DNA from: Pyrenula massariospora
Lineage: Eukaryota; Ascomycota; Eurotiomycetes; Pyrenulales; Pyrenulaceae
Length of the DNA stretch: 64,000 nt
Reading direction: 5' to 3'
Assembly (NCBI GenBank): GCA_021030905.1
Contig: JAGFMI010000002.1
Coordinates: forward strand, 2,046,001-2,110,000
Below, in pieces: positions 46,473-57,354 of the stretch (position 1 is the first letter of the stretch; every line of letters starts with the position of its first letter). The position numbers and the translations under genes were made by a program. The notes under the pieces were generated by a model that was given only the letters and a program-made list of their open reading frames with translations, had not been told where the DNA came from and searched no databases.

Positions 46473-48386
46473 ATGCTGGACCAGTTCACCTACATCTTCG
46501 TCATTGGCACGTTCTTTGCCCTTCTTGACGCCTACAACAATGGCGCTAGTAAGCACAAACCTTTCCTCTGCTTTCCATTACGCTAGATACTTACCAGAAC
46601 TCATTAGATGATGTGGCCAACGCCTGGGCAACGAGCGTCTCCTCACGCTCCATCTCTTATCGCCAGGCCATGATTTTTGGTCTCGTCTTTGAAATGCTCG
46701 GTGCCATCACCGTAGGCGCAAGAACCGCCGCCACCATCAAGAACGGCATTATCCCAAACTCGGCGTTCCAAGATAATGCAGGCGTCCAGATGCTCGCATT
46801 CACTTGCGCTCTAGCTGGCGCATCAACATGGGTGATGTGGTGCACGAGGCATTCCGCTCACGTATCATCGACATACTCTTTGATTTCTGCTGTTGCGGGC
46901 GTCGGCGTTGCAACGGTGGGAGCCTCCAAGGTCCAGTGGGGATGGAACGATGGAAAGGGATTGGGTGCCATCTATGCTGGACTCGGGATGGCTCCTGCCA
47001 TCTCCGCTGGCTTTGCCGCTACCATCTTCATGCTCATCAAGCTGGTGGTGCATGTTCGCAAGAATCCGGTCCTGTGGGCTGTATACACTTCCCCTTTCTT
47101 CTTTCTCATCGCTGGGACCATTTGTTAGTAACCCCCACAAGATCTTCAGAAGAAAAGCTGACTTGATCTATCATCCACCAGGCACACTTTCTATTGTGTA
47201 CAAGGGCTCTCCAAACCTCGGCTTGAATAAAAAGCCCCCGTGGTATGTCGTCGCGGTCACAATGGGCACGGGAGGTGGTGTTGCCATTCTCTCGGCCATC
47301 TTCTTCGTCCCCTACGTCTACACCAAGGTTATCAAGCGAGATCATACCGTCAAATCCTGGATGTTCATCTTCGGCCCACAACTCTTGAAGCGTGATGCCC
47401 CTCCAGACTCTGGCCATGCCAGTGCTAACGTCCCCAACTATGCTGTGGTTCAGGAGGAAAACGAAGAGCTCCCCTCCAACAACCCTCCGAAGACCGTCGC
47501 CCAGGAAGACCTCACACCAGAAGAAGCCGACGAAAAGCAACTCGCGCACGCCGAGGCCGCCCAACTCAGCTACAAAGCGCTTGTCGCCCAAGGCGAAGCC
47601 AAGCTCCACGCCAAGCTCATGAAGAAGCAGCGCAGCCCCATCGGTTGGGCTCTCCGTACTCTCCGCGACAACCCTATCGGTGCCGGTGAGATGTACGAAA
47701 TCCACAACATCAAGATCCTCTTGTTCAAGCGCCTACCTGCTATGATTGTCGTCGGAGCCCTGTACGGCCTGCACTACGACATCCATGCCGCACAGAGCGG
47801 CATCGCCGGAACCCCAGAGGGCGAGCGAATGGCGAAGGTGTACGCCCATGCCGAGAAATACCCCAACGAGGTCGAACACACATATTCCTTCGTCCAAGTC
47901 CTCACCGCCTGCACAGCTTCCTTCGCCCACGGCGCAAACGATATTGGAAACTCCGTCGGGCCTTGGGCAGTGATCTACTCTGCGTGGAAAACCGGCGACG
48001 CCGCCGCGTCAAAGGCGCCCGTCCCCGTCTGGCAGCTCGCCGTTCTCTCGCTCACCATCTCCCTCGGCCTCGTGACGTACGGCTACAACATCATGAAGGT
48101 CATGGGCAATAAGATCACATACCATTCTCCGAGTCGCGGGTCTTCGATGGAGATGGGCGCTGCGGTCACGGTGCTGGTGTTTTCGCAGTACTCGCTGCCG
48201 GTGTCGACGAGTATGTGTATTACTGGCGCTACCGTGGGAGTTGGCTTATGCAATGGCACGATTAAGGCTGTTAATTGGCAGCGGGTGGGGTTGCTCCTAC
48301 TTTCGTGGATTCTGACTGTGCCGATTGCGGGGACGCTGGCCGGGGTGTTGATGGGGCTGGTGCTTAATGCGCCGCATTTTATATGA
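46473..48386 (+). CDS. pho-4 / PHO89-like: Sodium/phosphate symporter, PiT (PHO89/PHO-4) family, 598 aa
   Basis: Three exons: 46473-46548, 46608-47123 and 47182-48386, total 1797 nt, with introns of 59 and 58 nt. The first splice creates the N-terminal PiT signature NNGANDVANAWATSVSSR. The second copy of the signature is SFAHGANDIGNSVGPWAVIY near residue 450, so both halves of the inverted-repeat fold are complete. About ten membrane helices surround a large charged cytoplasmic loop (roughly residues 260-390, EEADEKQLAHAEAAQ and neighbours). It imports inorganic phosphate with sodium at the plasma membrane, and in fungi it works best at alkaline pH. Orthologues are induced by phosphate starvation through Pho4/NUC-1, and a matching site lies upstream. 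It is full length with no missing signature residues. Confidence 0.95.
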
Positions 48387-49264
48387 GGAGATTTGAGAAA
48401 AAGTAGTAGATCTAGTCGCTAGACTGGAATATCATTATGTCAAGATTGAATCAAGAAGCGGTACAAATGTAGAAATGTGAGTTGCTCAAGGTGAACTGAT
48501 AGCCTGTATGGCTAGAGAGGAACATAGTGCGGAACAAGTGATGCTGGGGCTAAGCACCAGTCATAAGACTCTGAATCTGGTATGGACTACTTGATGCAGA
48601 TGATACCCACGTGAGATGTTTGATTCAGTAATGGGCAAGGATTTTATGCCTCGAAGCAGACGAGGGCTGGGTGACAGAAATCGTGGCCGACTGTTTTGGT
48701 GTGGTGTTGGGCTTCGGGCAAGCCATTCGGCCACAATTTCTGTCACCCAGCCGTATCCAGCCTCAAGACGATCCGGCTAAAGATCGGCTTCTCTGGATCT
48801 TGGCGCTCTGATAAAGGTCAGGGCTTTTTGCCCGACCCTCGCCCTGAGTTTTCTTACAAATGTTGGCAGTCAGCCTGATCACAATTCATACATTCCTCCC
48901 AGGACTATATAGCGCATGATCTGAGAAAATTGTCACAGTACCAGACACTAGATATTGATTGCACCTCAAGATCGATCTGCAAGGTCCTCCGTTGTCGCCG
49001 CTTTCATTGAAGCGGTACTAGATTGTCTGATCGGAAGCGTCTAAGATATAGAAAATGATTATGTCATTAGTAACGTTTCATTAATTGAAATTTCTCGGCT
49101 CCTATTTTGAGAGAATTCATACTACGAACGACTTACTCTTTCGAACTAAGATCGTCACGTCGTCAAATCCGTTGCTCAAAAGACTAGCCTCACATTTAAC
49201 TGGCATATTCTATTTTTAAATTTGGACATTGGTGACACGCTATCTTTGAATACTTATCTTTGAA
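48387..49264. other. Intergenic region with an inverted repeat
   Basis: No gene between the symporter and the HET gene. The hairpin at 48665-48752 is the only structure seen. Confidence 0.45.
48665..48752. repeat. Long inverted repeat (26-nt arms, 36-nt loop)
   Basis: The left arm 48665-48690 (GGCTGGGTGACAGAAATCGT, then GGCCGA) and the right arm 48727-48752 are reverse complements at 25 of 26 positions. RNA from one strand would pair the odd position as G-U. Flanks and loop do not extend the symmetry. It lies about 280 bases past the symporter stop. It could be a terminator-like hairpin, a miRNA-like precursor or a tiny MITE remnant. Confidence 0.7.
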
Positions 49265-50965
49265 ATGCGGCTTCTCGAGTCATCTTCGCTGGCTTTCAAA
49301 AGCTTTGACGCAGATCCGCCAGAGTATGCTATCCTGTCGCATACTTGGACTGAAGAAGAGGTGTCTTTCCAGGATATGCTTGTGATAATGAAGGCTAGAA
49401 AATTCGGCACGACTAACCCTGAGGAATGCCACGAGATCATGGCTCGTTCCGGATACCAAAAGATTATTTCATGTTGCGAGAAGGCCGCCTCCGATGGCTT
49501 CAGCTTCGTGTGGGTCGATACGTGTTGCATCGACAAAAGTAGTAGTGCGGAACTCTCTGAGGCCATCAATTCAATGTTTAGGTGGTATCAGGAGTCTAAA
49601 ATTTGCTATGCCTATCTCGCTGACCTGACTGGAGGGCCTCCTGCGGTGGATCGGAATGGCAAATGGGATAGACAGAGACTTGAGGAGTTTTCTTCTAGTC
49701 GATGGTTCACTCGAGGATGGACTCTCCAAGAACTTATAGCCCCAAACCATGTAATTTTCTTTTCGCAAGACTGGTCCTTCTATGGCACTAGATCTTCTGA
49801 GAGCACATACGAAGAATACTCTACAGCATCTTGCCTCGATGAGGTTGCCCGTATCACAAGAATTCATAAGGAAGCCTTGCTTCACGGAAAACTTGATACC
49901 TTCACGGTTGCTCAAAGAATGTCTTGGGCCGCTGGAAGAAGAACGAAGCGGAAAGAAGACACTGCATACTGTCTTTTGGGGTTGTTTGACGTGAACATGC
50001 CTCTTTTGTATGGAGAAGGTGGCAAGGCATTTCTAAGGCTTCAAGAAGAAATCATAAAGCATTCCACTGATAATTCGATATTGGCTTGGAAAAACGCAGT
50101 CGACCCAGCGATACACTTTGGAGGCTTCTTTGCGACCTCCCCGGACGAATTTGCCAATTGTCACGATCTTGTCATGTACAATTCTGGGGTGCCTTTGAAT
50201 TACGGCAGACGTTTTTCATCTCAACCTTCTACTATGACCAATATTGGATTGCGTATTGACCTCGATCTACGCTTGAATAGAACGGACGAAAGTCCACTTG
50301 TTGTGCTCAACTGCTGTTTTGTTCACGACCAGAACACACAAGTAGGAATCTACGTGCAACAGCCTTTCACATTCGATAATGATATCTTCTCTACCAGCGG
50401 GAAACATCGCAATGAAGTAGTAAGCGGCGAGGATGTTGAAATTAGTTGTCTAGTCAGAGATCTCACTAGGCTATCTCCCCACCAAAGTATACACAATTTC
50501 TCAATCTACCCAAATCTCAGAACACTCTATCTCCCAGTAATGCTTAGTGCCGACAAAATGACTATGTCTCGCCCTATCCCAACAGAAAAGCAGCACGAAT
50601 TCTATTTCCGCGACTATCCCTCTGGCTATCGTGTCTATTTCGATCTCGGTACGAATGCCCGTTCTCCAGAGCACAGTAGAGGGTTTTACTCATCCACTGT
50701 TGTGGTATATTTCAGGAGCACCAGCTCCCCGTCCTTCTTCGTGGGGGTTATGCGTAGTGAGGATGCCACAAGGTACATATGCCTTGCTACGCTTGAGCCG
50801 ACGGTTGAAACATTGTTGAAAAATTCCTTCGCCATATCGAAGAAAAACGAGAACCAAAGCTCTCGGGTTATGCTCAGGGACGGATCCTGCATAACCGCAA
50901 GAATCCACATGGAGGAAAGGTTCGGCTTGAAGAAACTCATCGTTGATGTTAACCGGGACAAATGA
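49265..50965 (+). CDS. HET-domain protein, 566 aa
   Basis: Single-exon gene with a complete heterokaryon-incompatibility (HET, PF06985) domain. Its three classic blocks are YAILSHTWTEEEVSFQDM (residues about 21-38), FVWVDTCCIDKSSSAELSEA with INSMFRWYQESKICYAYLAD (about 80-120), and WFTRGWTLQELIAP (about 147-160). AYCLLGLFDVNMPLLYGEGG follows, the usual segment after HET in this subgroup, then a beta-rich C-terminal part of about 250 residues without ankyrin or WD repeats. HET proteins trigger or modulate cell death after fusion of unlike hyphae, usually together with another allele product. No partner gene is adjacent. The start is the first ATG, and the length is ordinary for the group. Confidence 0.93.
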   Translation: MRLLESSSLAFKSFDADPPEYAILSHTWTEEEVSFQDMLVIMKARKFGTTNPEECHEIMARSGYQKIISCCEKAASDGFSFVWVDTCCIDKSSSAELSEAINSMFRWYQESKICYAYLADLTGGPPAVDRNGKWDRQRLEEFSSSRWFTRGWTLQELIAPNHVIFFSQDWSFYGTRSSESTYEEYSTASCLDEVARITRIHKEALLHGKLDTFTVAQRMSWAAGRRTKRKEDTAYCLLGLFDVNMPLLYGEGGKAFLRLQEEIIKHSTDNSILAWKNAVDPAIHFGGFFATSPDEFANCHDLVMYNSGVPLNYGRRFSSQPSTMTNIGLRIDLDLRLNRTDESPLVVLNCCFVHDQNTQVGIYVQQPFTFDNDIFSTSGKHRNEVVSGEDVEISCLVRDLTRLSPHQSIHNFSIYPNLRTLYLPVMLSADKMTMSRPIPTEKQHEFYFRDYPSGYRVYFDLGTNARSPEHSRGFYSSTVVVYFRSTSSPSFFVGVMRSEDATRYICLATLEPTVETLLKNSFAISKKNENQSSRVMLRDGSCITARIHMEERFGLKKLIVDVNRDK

Positions 50966-51984
50966 AGAGTTCTCCATTACTAGTGAACATAATCAGACAA
51001 ATGCACAGTTTGCATTGAGGGATCGGATGATCACTTATGAAGACGAACGCAATCAGGGCCGTTCATTTCAAAATTTATTTCTTTGTTCAAAGAGGCGGAT
51101 ACAAAGTAGCTCAGTACACATTTATACCTTTGGTGATGGTGGATACTAGAGGAGGATCGAAAAACCTGAGAGAAGCTTCATTCATTAGGCCCGCGGTGCC
51201 ACACACCAACATTGTCGACTCGCTGCTCAGCGAATTATTGTCTCTAGGAAATCTGTTGTTCCTGTCGAGCAGAGGATGTTTCGAGTATTCTACATACGTG
51301 CACCATGGCGAGTTTCCTAAGCAAGTGGCATGCAATACTGAACTCAAGATATGACTCAAGATATGACTTCCCGTTGCACGAGGTCAAGTCGTGGACAAGC
51401 TGGTTTGACTGTGAATCGGCTCCAATATGAACTTACAATATCGATCAGCCCATCTGAACATGCAAATGATGAACAATGGTAGTCGCTAACCTGGACAAAA
51501 TCCTCGGCATGCTTAGGACGTTTCCCTCAAGTCGAGCCAACGAAGCATTCGATATCCTCAAATTCATTTTATACGTGCTTGCCTAATCTTACTTTCATAG
51601 ATGGCACCGAAAAATGAAAATGCGGGCTTCAGATTCGCTTCCACGATGCCGTAGATTTTGCGAGAGAGATACGTGCAAAATCTGATTGTATTTTGGGAGG
51701 CATCACGCCACCAAGAAGAGTCCTCAAACCTACAAAAATACCTACACGACCCGATTCAATAGATTAAAACTGAAGACACAATGTCTTGTTTTGGCCCGTA
51801 GTGCTGAGCAAATCCGATCCGCTAAAAGTGAACGTGGTAGGAATCCAATCTTTTTCAATAACTCTGCTGGTCCTCCTGTAATCCAATCACTTCATTCCAA
51901 GGACAGCTACCCTGCCAATATCGATGCCTGATTCTCTTGCAGCCACCGGAGGAGTTAGTCTACCCAGGCTGTGCTGCGTCTCGT
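50966..51984. other. Intergenic stretch
   Basis: A plus frame at 51037-51354 (105 codons) has no recognisable features. Nothing else is supported apart from a 12-nt tandem duplication. Confidence 0.4.
51342..51365. repeat. 12-nt tandem duplication
   Basis: ACTCAAGATATG occurs twice in direct succession in a non-coding stretch. It has no further copies and is probably replication slippage. Confidence 0.6.
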
Positions 51985-52548
51985 TCATGTGCTGGCGCGG
52001 TTGCAGTCGAGTTGACCTGCTGGTGTCCAAGTCTCACCGCCATCCTGACTGGCATAGAACATATCGGTGAAGTGATTTGGATTCGTCGGCCGCAGAAAGT
52101 CGTCCATCGTCCGCGCCTGTCGATCCGGTGTGGCCGGGTTCGTCAACGGCCAAGTGATGAACCTGAAGTGGCCCTCTTCCCAACCAACCGACGTTCCAGG
52201 TCCGCTGTTACCCCCGCTGTCGCTGTAGGTGAAGTTGAAGATCGAGTTCTCAGAGTCATAGGTGATGACGGAGTGGGCCGTGAGCGCTGGACTGGGCTGG
52301 TTGGAATCCAAGGTCACATTCTTCGGCGTTATTTTGATCGAATACGTTAGGTTGGCGCCAGTGCCGCTGCCTCCTCCGCCGCCCCCGCCAGGCACACCCT
52401 GTTGATAGCAGTTCCAGTCACCCAAAAAAGGGAGCAGCCAGTTGAGACCCTCGGGCCCTAAAGGGGGAAGGTCCGCCTGTGCATAGCCGCGCAAACCGAC
52501 AAATGCCGCCACGCACAGAACGCTAATTTGACGAAGCTGGCGACCCAT
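51985..52548 (-). CDS. Secreted beta-barrel (calycin-like) protein, 187 aa
   Basis: The ATG at 52548 has the better context (acgATGG) and starts a signal peptide (LRQISVLCVAAFVGLRGYAQA). The frame is open further upstream, and an ATG at 52557 is the alternative. The mature part begins with LLPFLGDWNC, runs through a Gly-rich loop of seven glycines, alternating strands (ANLTYSIKITPKNVTLD, SVITYDSENSIFNFTYS) and ends with a FYASQDGGETWTPAGQLDC motif. The FLGxW opening and the closing strand with W-x-P and a late Cys are the pattern of small bacterial and fungal calycin-like secreted proteins of unknown ligand. The two cysteines may bond. Transfer from bacteria is possible but was not tested. 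Function unknown. Confidence 0.62.
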   Translation of the reverse strand: MGRQLRQISVLCVAAFVGLRGYAQADLPPLGPEGLNWLLPFLGDWNCYQQGVPGGGGGGGSGTGANLTYSIKITPKNVTLDSNQPSPALTAHSVITYDSENSIFNFTYSDSGGNSGPGTSVGWEEGHFRFITWPLTNPATPDRQARTMDDFLRPTNPNHFTDMFYASQDGGETWTPAGQLDCNRAST

Positions 52549-53518
52549 CGTTTGCATTTGCAAATAAGCGCGCTGGGTGAGCTCTAGGGCGTTATATGAG
52601 TTCGTCGGCGCGAATGAATGTTTTGTTCGAGAGTGAGGCGGAGACTTCAAGGTCATAAGATCTGGGTTCGAGTAGATTTGTGAGAAATGCTTCGGCGGGG
52701 CTAATATGGTTTATATACAATGTGACGACTGTTCAACAGCGTGTCCGTTTATTACCAAATCCAGATAGTAGTACGACCAGACACGGTGTGACGCGTCAGA
52801 ACGGGGCGTATCCTAGGCAATGCGCATTGGGACGCCTCGCAGGGGGCCTGAAGAACCCCTGTGTGATTTACGACGCGTGCGATTTACGAGGTATTCCGAA
52901 GAGCTTTTTGCAGGTCATGACAGGCGACGATCCTCGCTCAGGGGGCGGCGCAGCGTACGTCTAGGTGATGCAGCCGATCTCGCGTCCAGCGTGTGTGCAG
53001 ACTTCGATGTTAAACAAGCCACGGCTACATACTCACAATCCTTTGACTGCGAAGTGACCGTCCACATAGCCCAGGTCGAGCAGGACTTGCTTATCAATTC
53101 GTTCTCGAGTTGGAGGTAAGCATTAATGAGAATGCTTATCTTAATCTAGAAAAGCTAGACTTCCTTACGCTACTGATCAATTTCATGAAGAAAGGGATGC
53201 AAGTTAATCGCGTAGAGAATGGCAACGTATAACATGCTCTAAACCCTGTTCAAAGCAAACGCTTCTTTCATCACACCCACTTTGGGCAGCCGAGAAACGA
53301 CATATCTTAGGTACGATTTTATCAGGAAGAAAACAGACAGTCGAAAACGGAACTTCTTCGAGCTACAATATCAGTAACTTGAACTCGACGGGAAACTACC
53401 TCAGTTGGTCATCACCAAGCCGACTGTCAAGAAGTCTGTGAGGCGAGACATCAATGCTCAGAAAGTTCTTCCTTTCGAGTATTATCTGACGTCTAAACTG
53501 TTTAAAGAGCAACTGAAG

Positions 53519-53542
53519 GCCCGGGATGAGGCCCGGGATGAG
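53519..53542 (+). repeat. 12-nt tandem duplication inside a possible exon
   Basis: GCCCGGGATGAG is repeated twice directly. In the frame at 53405-53689 it encodes a duplicated ARDE-type step, so the duplication preserves that frame. Confidence 0.6.
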
Positions 53543-54304
53543 GTGTTTGGGGATTTGATCGGTTCTCATCAGCAACACTCTGATGGTCCTGGGCCTTCTC
53601 GTAAGCTAAATAACAACATAATTCGGATACCTATCATTTCCATAACAGTCGTCGATGCCGATACCTTTCGAAGAAACAATCCGAACTAACGTCGCCTAGA
53701 TGTCATGAAGTCGGCTGGTTTTGCTTCACACATGAGTTTCCTTCAAACAGCCACTTAACAGCTGAACTCACGCAGAATAGCCCAGTGCAGCCAGAAAACA
53801 TGACGCCGCAAGCTTTATATGTCGACTAAACGTGTATGTGTCTTTTCGCAAGCATAAATCCTCTTCTTGAAATACTTTTAGTGCTGTCTTCGTTGATCAA
53901 CAGAGCGCGCCTTCTCTGAGTCAGAACTCGACGGCACACACTATCTCTTCCGCATTGCGCATTTCACCAAATCATCTCGCTTAGTCCAACTCATAGAATT
54001 TCGGTGTGCGCATCACGCTTTCGCACACATGGTTCCTTCACAGCCACAAGTACCCTATCTTCCCGGGGAGAGGTCATATGGGTACTGTACCACCGTTGAC
54101 AGTTTGGATATGCTCTTGCCAGGGACGAGGCTCCCGAAATGGGCCGGGTCGCGCTCGACTGGATTACTACCTTTTCTCATGTTGGCCATCGCAACTGTGA
54201 ATACCCTACAGTCCGCTTATCTTATCTCGATTTTGTCCGGACACGTCATGCGTCCTACAGTGGTAAGCAAAATATATTTGCACAGCTCTAGCGGGTCCTG
54301 GTGA

Positions 54305-54470
54305 GCGAGCGGATAAATAAATCTTAAAACTATATAAAGATAATAAGACTCTTTATAGAGCTTATTATATGTAGTTATTCCTATAGTTAGTTATAGCTAG
54401 AATATCCTCAAATTCTTAATATAGTGCTATTTTATTTATTTAATGATTAAAATATGGAGTGTCCTTGATC
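54305..54470. other. TA-rich block, decayed-repeat type
   Basis: About 165 bases made almost only of A and T, with many TA steps, contrasting sharply with GC-balanced flanks. In ascomycetes such blocks commonly mark repeat DNA worn by repeat-induced point mutation. No element structure is left to name. Confidence 0.4.
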
Positions 54471-54842
54471 ATTATAATCCATCGGCCTGTGACAAGTACC
54501 AGGTAATTTTTGTTGAGATGGAGGGGCAGGCAGGGAAGACGGGCAAAGGGTGAGCAATGCGGCGTTTGCTGTGAGCTGAAATTTTTAGGGGTTCATGGAA
54601 ACCTTGTGCGAATCATTCCAGCAGCAGCCTTTCAGCACGAATGACGTCTTGGTGCATAGTACGCAATGGCGTTATCCGCATTCATCGTAATCTTGACTCA
54701 GCACCTCAAGATAGGTAGATAACGATAGCACCGTCTGCTTCAATTCTTCTTCTTTATCTCGCTGTGTCTGAAGATAACGTTTTAACAGTCGTCCTCATCT
54801 CATACTCCCCTCCGCCACCAGCAATCTTTCCCGCACGTCAAT

Positions 54843-56765
54843 ATGGTTAGCGCTAAGCTACCTGTCGACCTCTCCAAGTTCAAGAAGCTTTCCTTCGACC
54901 CTCGGAATAACCAGCTCAATGCGCAACAGAAACAAGATCTCCAGCATAACATTGGCATCTTTCGCGATGCCATTGTCGCTTTCACAGCCACTGGTGCCGC
55001 ACGCGGGGTAGCCGGTCATACCGGGGGTCCTTTTGACACTGCTCCCGAAGTGTGCATCCTGATTGCTATGATGAATGGCAGCCCGGATCAATTCGTCGAT
55101 GCTCTCTTCGATGAAGCGGGCCACCGCGTCGCAACTCAATACCTGCTCGCAGCCATCAATGGGGACATCGATCCTGATCACCTGCTAGACTACCGCGAAG
55201 CGAACTCCAAGCTTCCCGGACACCCGGAGTTGGGCTTGACCCCCGGTATCAAGTTCAGCTCCGGTCGTCTTGGCCACATGTGGGCTATGGCTAACGGCGT
55301 CGCTATGAAGAACAAAGATAAGACTGTACTGCTCCTTGGCTCGGATGGCTCCCAACAGGAGGGCAACGACGCCGAAGCGGCCCGCATTGCCGTGGCTCGG
55401 AACCTGAACGTGAAGTTGTTCGTCGACAACAACGATGTCACCATCGCCGGGAAGCCCTCGGAATATCTCAAGGGCTATGAAATCGGTCGGACCCTCGCGG
55501 GACACGGCTTACACGTTGTCCGCGCCGACGGAGAGGATCTTGATTCGCTCTACCCCAAGCTTTGCGACGTTTTGACTCATAATGGCCCTGCCGCCCTTGT
55601 TGTTGACCGCAAGATGGCTCCACGCATTGAAGGTCTGGAGGATACAGTGAAGGCGCACGATGTCGTCCCTGTCGACATTGCCCGCAAGTACCTCACTAGC
55701 AAAGGCTATACTCAGGAGCAGCTGGCATTTTACGATGACATCAAGCCAAGAAGCAATCCTTGGAAGTATCGAGGGTCTTCTAAGGACAAGGTGGCCAACC
55801 GTATGATCTTCGGCGAGGCAGTCAATATGGTTCTTGACGGTCTGAACAAAGACGAAGCTGCTCGCCGAGTCATGGTAATCGACTCGGATCTGGAGGGCTC
55901 CACGGGCCTGAAAGCCATACATCAGAAGCATCCCGAAGTCTTTGTTCCCTCTGGCGTTATGGAACGCGGAAACTTCTCAGCCGCGGCCGGCTTCGGCTTT
56001 GGCAGTGATGGTTCAATTCAAGGCGTCTTCTCAACATTCTCAGCTTTCCTTGAGATGATCATTTCCGAGGTGACCATGGCTCGCTTGAACGACTGCACTG
56101 TTCTCTCACACTTTTCCCACAGCGGAGTGGATGAGATCGCTGACAATACTTGCCATTTCGGCCTGAACCACTTCTTCGCCGATAATGGTCTCATGGACGC
56201 CGCGAGCACGACGTTGTATTTCCCTGCTGATGGTGAGCAGATGAAGGCGGTCGTCCAAAAAGTCTTTTTCCAGAAAGGCCTGAGATTCATCTTTTCGACT
56301 CGCTCGAAGCTGCCTTACATTTACAAAGAAGGTACTGAGGATCTCCTGTACGGTGACGGTTATGAATTTGTTCCTGGCAAGGACGAAATCATCCGTAAGG
56401 GATCTGCTGGGTATGTTATCACCTACGGGGACATGGTGTACCGCTCTTTGGACGCCGTCGAGCGGCTCCGAGAGGAAGGTCTAGATGTTGGTCTTGTCAA
56501 CAAACCCACTCTCAATGTGGTGGATGAGGATTCGATCAAGATCTACGGATCGACCGGCTTTGTGCTTGTGGTTGAATCCATTGCCCAAAAGACTGGTCTT
56601 GGCTCTCGTATGGGCACCCATTTGCTGGAGCGCAAGCTCACTCCAAAGTATCTAACTATGGGCGCGAGGAAAGAGGGCAGTGGCGGCCTGTACGAGCAGG
56701 TCAACGAGCAGGGGCTGGGTCCGGATGACGTTGTGGCAGCTATTCGGAAAGTTGCTGGGAAATAG
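54843..56765 (+). CDS. Transketolase-family thiamine-diphosphate enzyme, 640 aa
   Basis: Single exon. The ThDP/Mg site is seen as GSDG at residues 166-169 followed 27 residues later by NN at 196-197 (the GDGx26-30NN motif, with the first Asp shifted as GSDG). The activating glutamate is E374 in SGVMERGNFSAAAGFGFG. The order is PP domain, Pyr domain, then a C-terminal domain (VLVVESIAQKTGLGSRMG), as in transketolase. The protein is slightly shorter than classical transketolase (about 680) and diverged in the His-rich loops. It is probably a paralogous transketolase-like enzyme rather than the housekeeping TKT. It would move two-carbon ketol units between sugar phosphates in the cytosol; the exact substrate is not decided. 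No PTS1 (it ends VAGK). The upstream region (54.48-54.84 kb) is pyrimidine-rich, and the gene is abundant in preferred codons. Confidence 0.88.
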   Translation: MVSAKLPVDLSKFKKLSFDPRNNQLNAQQKQDLQHNIGIFRDAIVAFTATGAARGVAGHTGGPFDTAPEVCILIAMMNGSPDQFVDALFDEAGHRVATQYLLAAINGDIDPDHLLDYREANSKLPGHPELGLTPGIKFSSGRLGHMWAMANGVAMKNKDKTVLLLGSDGSQQEGNDAEAARIAVARNLNVKLFVDNNDVTIAGKPSEYLKGYEIGRTLAGHGLHVVRADGEDLDSLYPKLCDVLTHNGPAALVVDRKMAPRIEGLEDTVKAHDVVPVDIARKYLTSKGYTQEQLAFYDDIKPRSNPWKYRGSSKDKVANRMIFGEAVNMVLDGLNKDEAARRVMVIDSDLEGSTGLKAIHQKHPEVFVPSGVMERGNFSAAAGFGFGSDGSIQGVFSTFSAFLEMIISEVTMARLNDCTVLSHFSHSGVDEIADNTCHFGLNHFFADNGLMDAASTTLYFPADGEQMKAVVQKVFFQKGLRFIFSTRSKLPYIYKEGTEDLLYGDGYEFVPGKDEIIRKGSAGYVITYGDMVYRSLDAVERLREEGLDVGLVNKPTLNVVDEDSIKIYGSTGFVLVVESIAQKTGLGSRMGTHLLERKLTPKYLTMGARKEGSGGLYEQVNEQGLGPDDVVAAIRKVAGK

Positions 56766-57354
56766 AGCTCGCCGTCTTTACCTGGCGATGACGACTAGGT
56801 GAGTTTGGGATCGATGACTGTGCACTTCATGTCGACATCGATGGCTGTCTTCATCGAGATTGTCCAATACCATTCCTTCTTTCATGCACAGGATGAGTTT
56901 TACGCTTCAGCGCCGAGTAGATGATAATAACATTATTGTTGAGCCTATGTTATACTTCTAGCGCATCATTATACGATGCGGCAAGCTGGATGCCCTGCAA
57001 CATAGTAGAGGGAGAATGAAAGCCACGAAAATGGAAGTGAGGAGAATCTACCAACTAATACGCAATAAGACCTATATGTTAAATCGCTCTATTCCTCTAT
57101 CCAAACTAGACCTTATTAAAGTCCATATACGTGTTACTTTCAGGACCTAGACCTTACCGTCAACGCCCTTTATAGTATTGAAACTCTGCTCCGAGTCCTA
57201 GTATTTATTTCGAGCCATAAGATAATAAGAAACAGTGCCCAATAGTACCAACAGCAGTCAATATCATCCCATAGCACTCTGAACTATTGTCCGATGGAAT
57301 CGTAGGTTGCGCGAATGCACTGAAAGCTTAATAAAAGGTACGTTCAATATGTAT
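56766..57354. other. Spacer with TA-rich part
   Basis: No gene. From about 57040 to 57240 the sequence is rich in TATA/TTATA runs like a decayed repeat. Confidence 0.4.

Larger units (their letters stand above)
52549..54842. other. 2.3-kb stretch without a clear gene
   Basis: A plus frame at 52820-53119 (AADLASSVCADFDVKQATAT) and one at 53405-53689 (KLFKEQLKARDEARDEVFGD) look mildly coding-like. They may be exons of one unrecognised gene, but no start or splice chain is convincing. A TA-rich block follows at 54305-54470. Confidence 0.3.

Noticed and set aside
47106-47705. 199-codon antisense frame over the phosphate symporter
   Set aside because: It spans an intron and exons of a clear PiT gene; it is a shadow.
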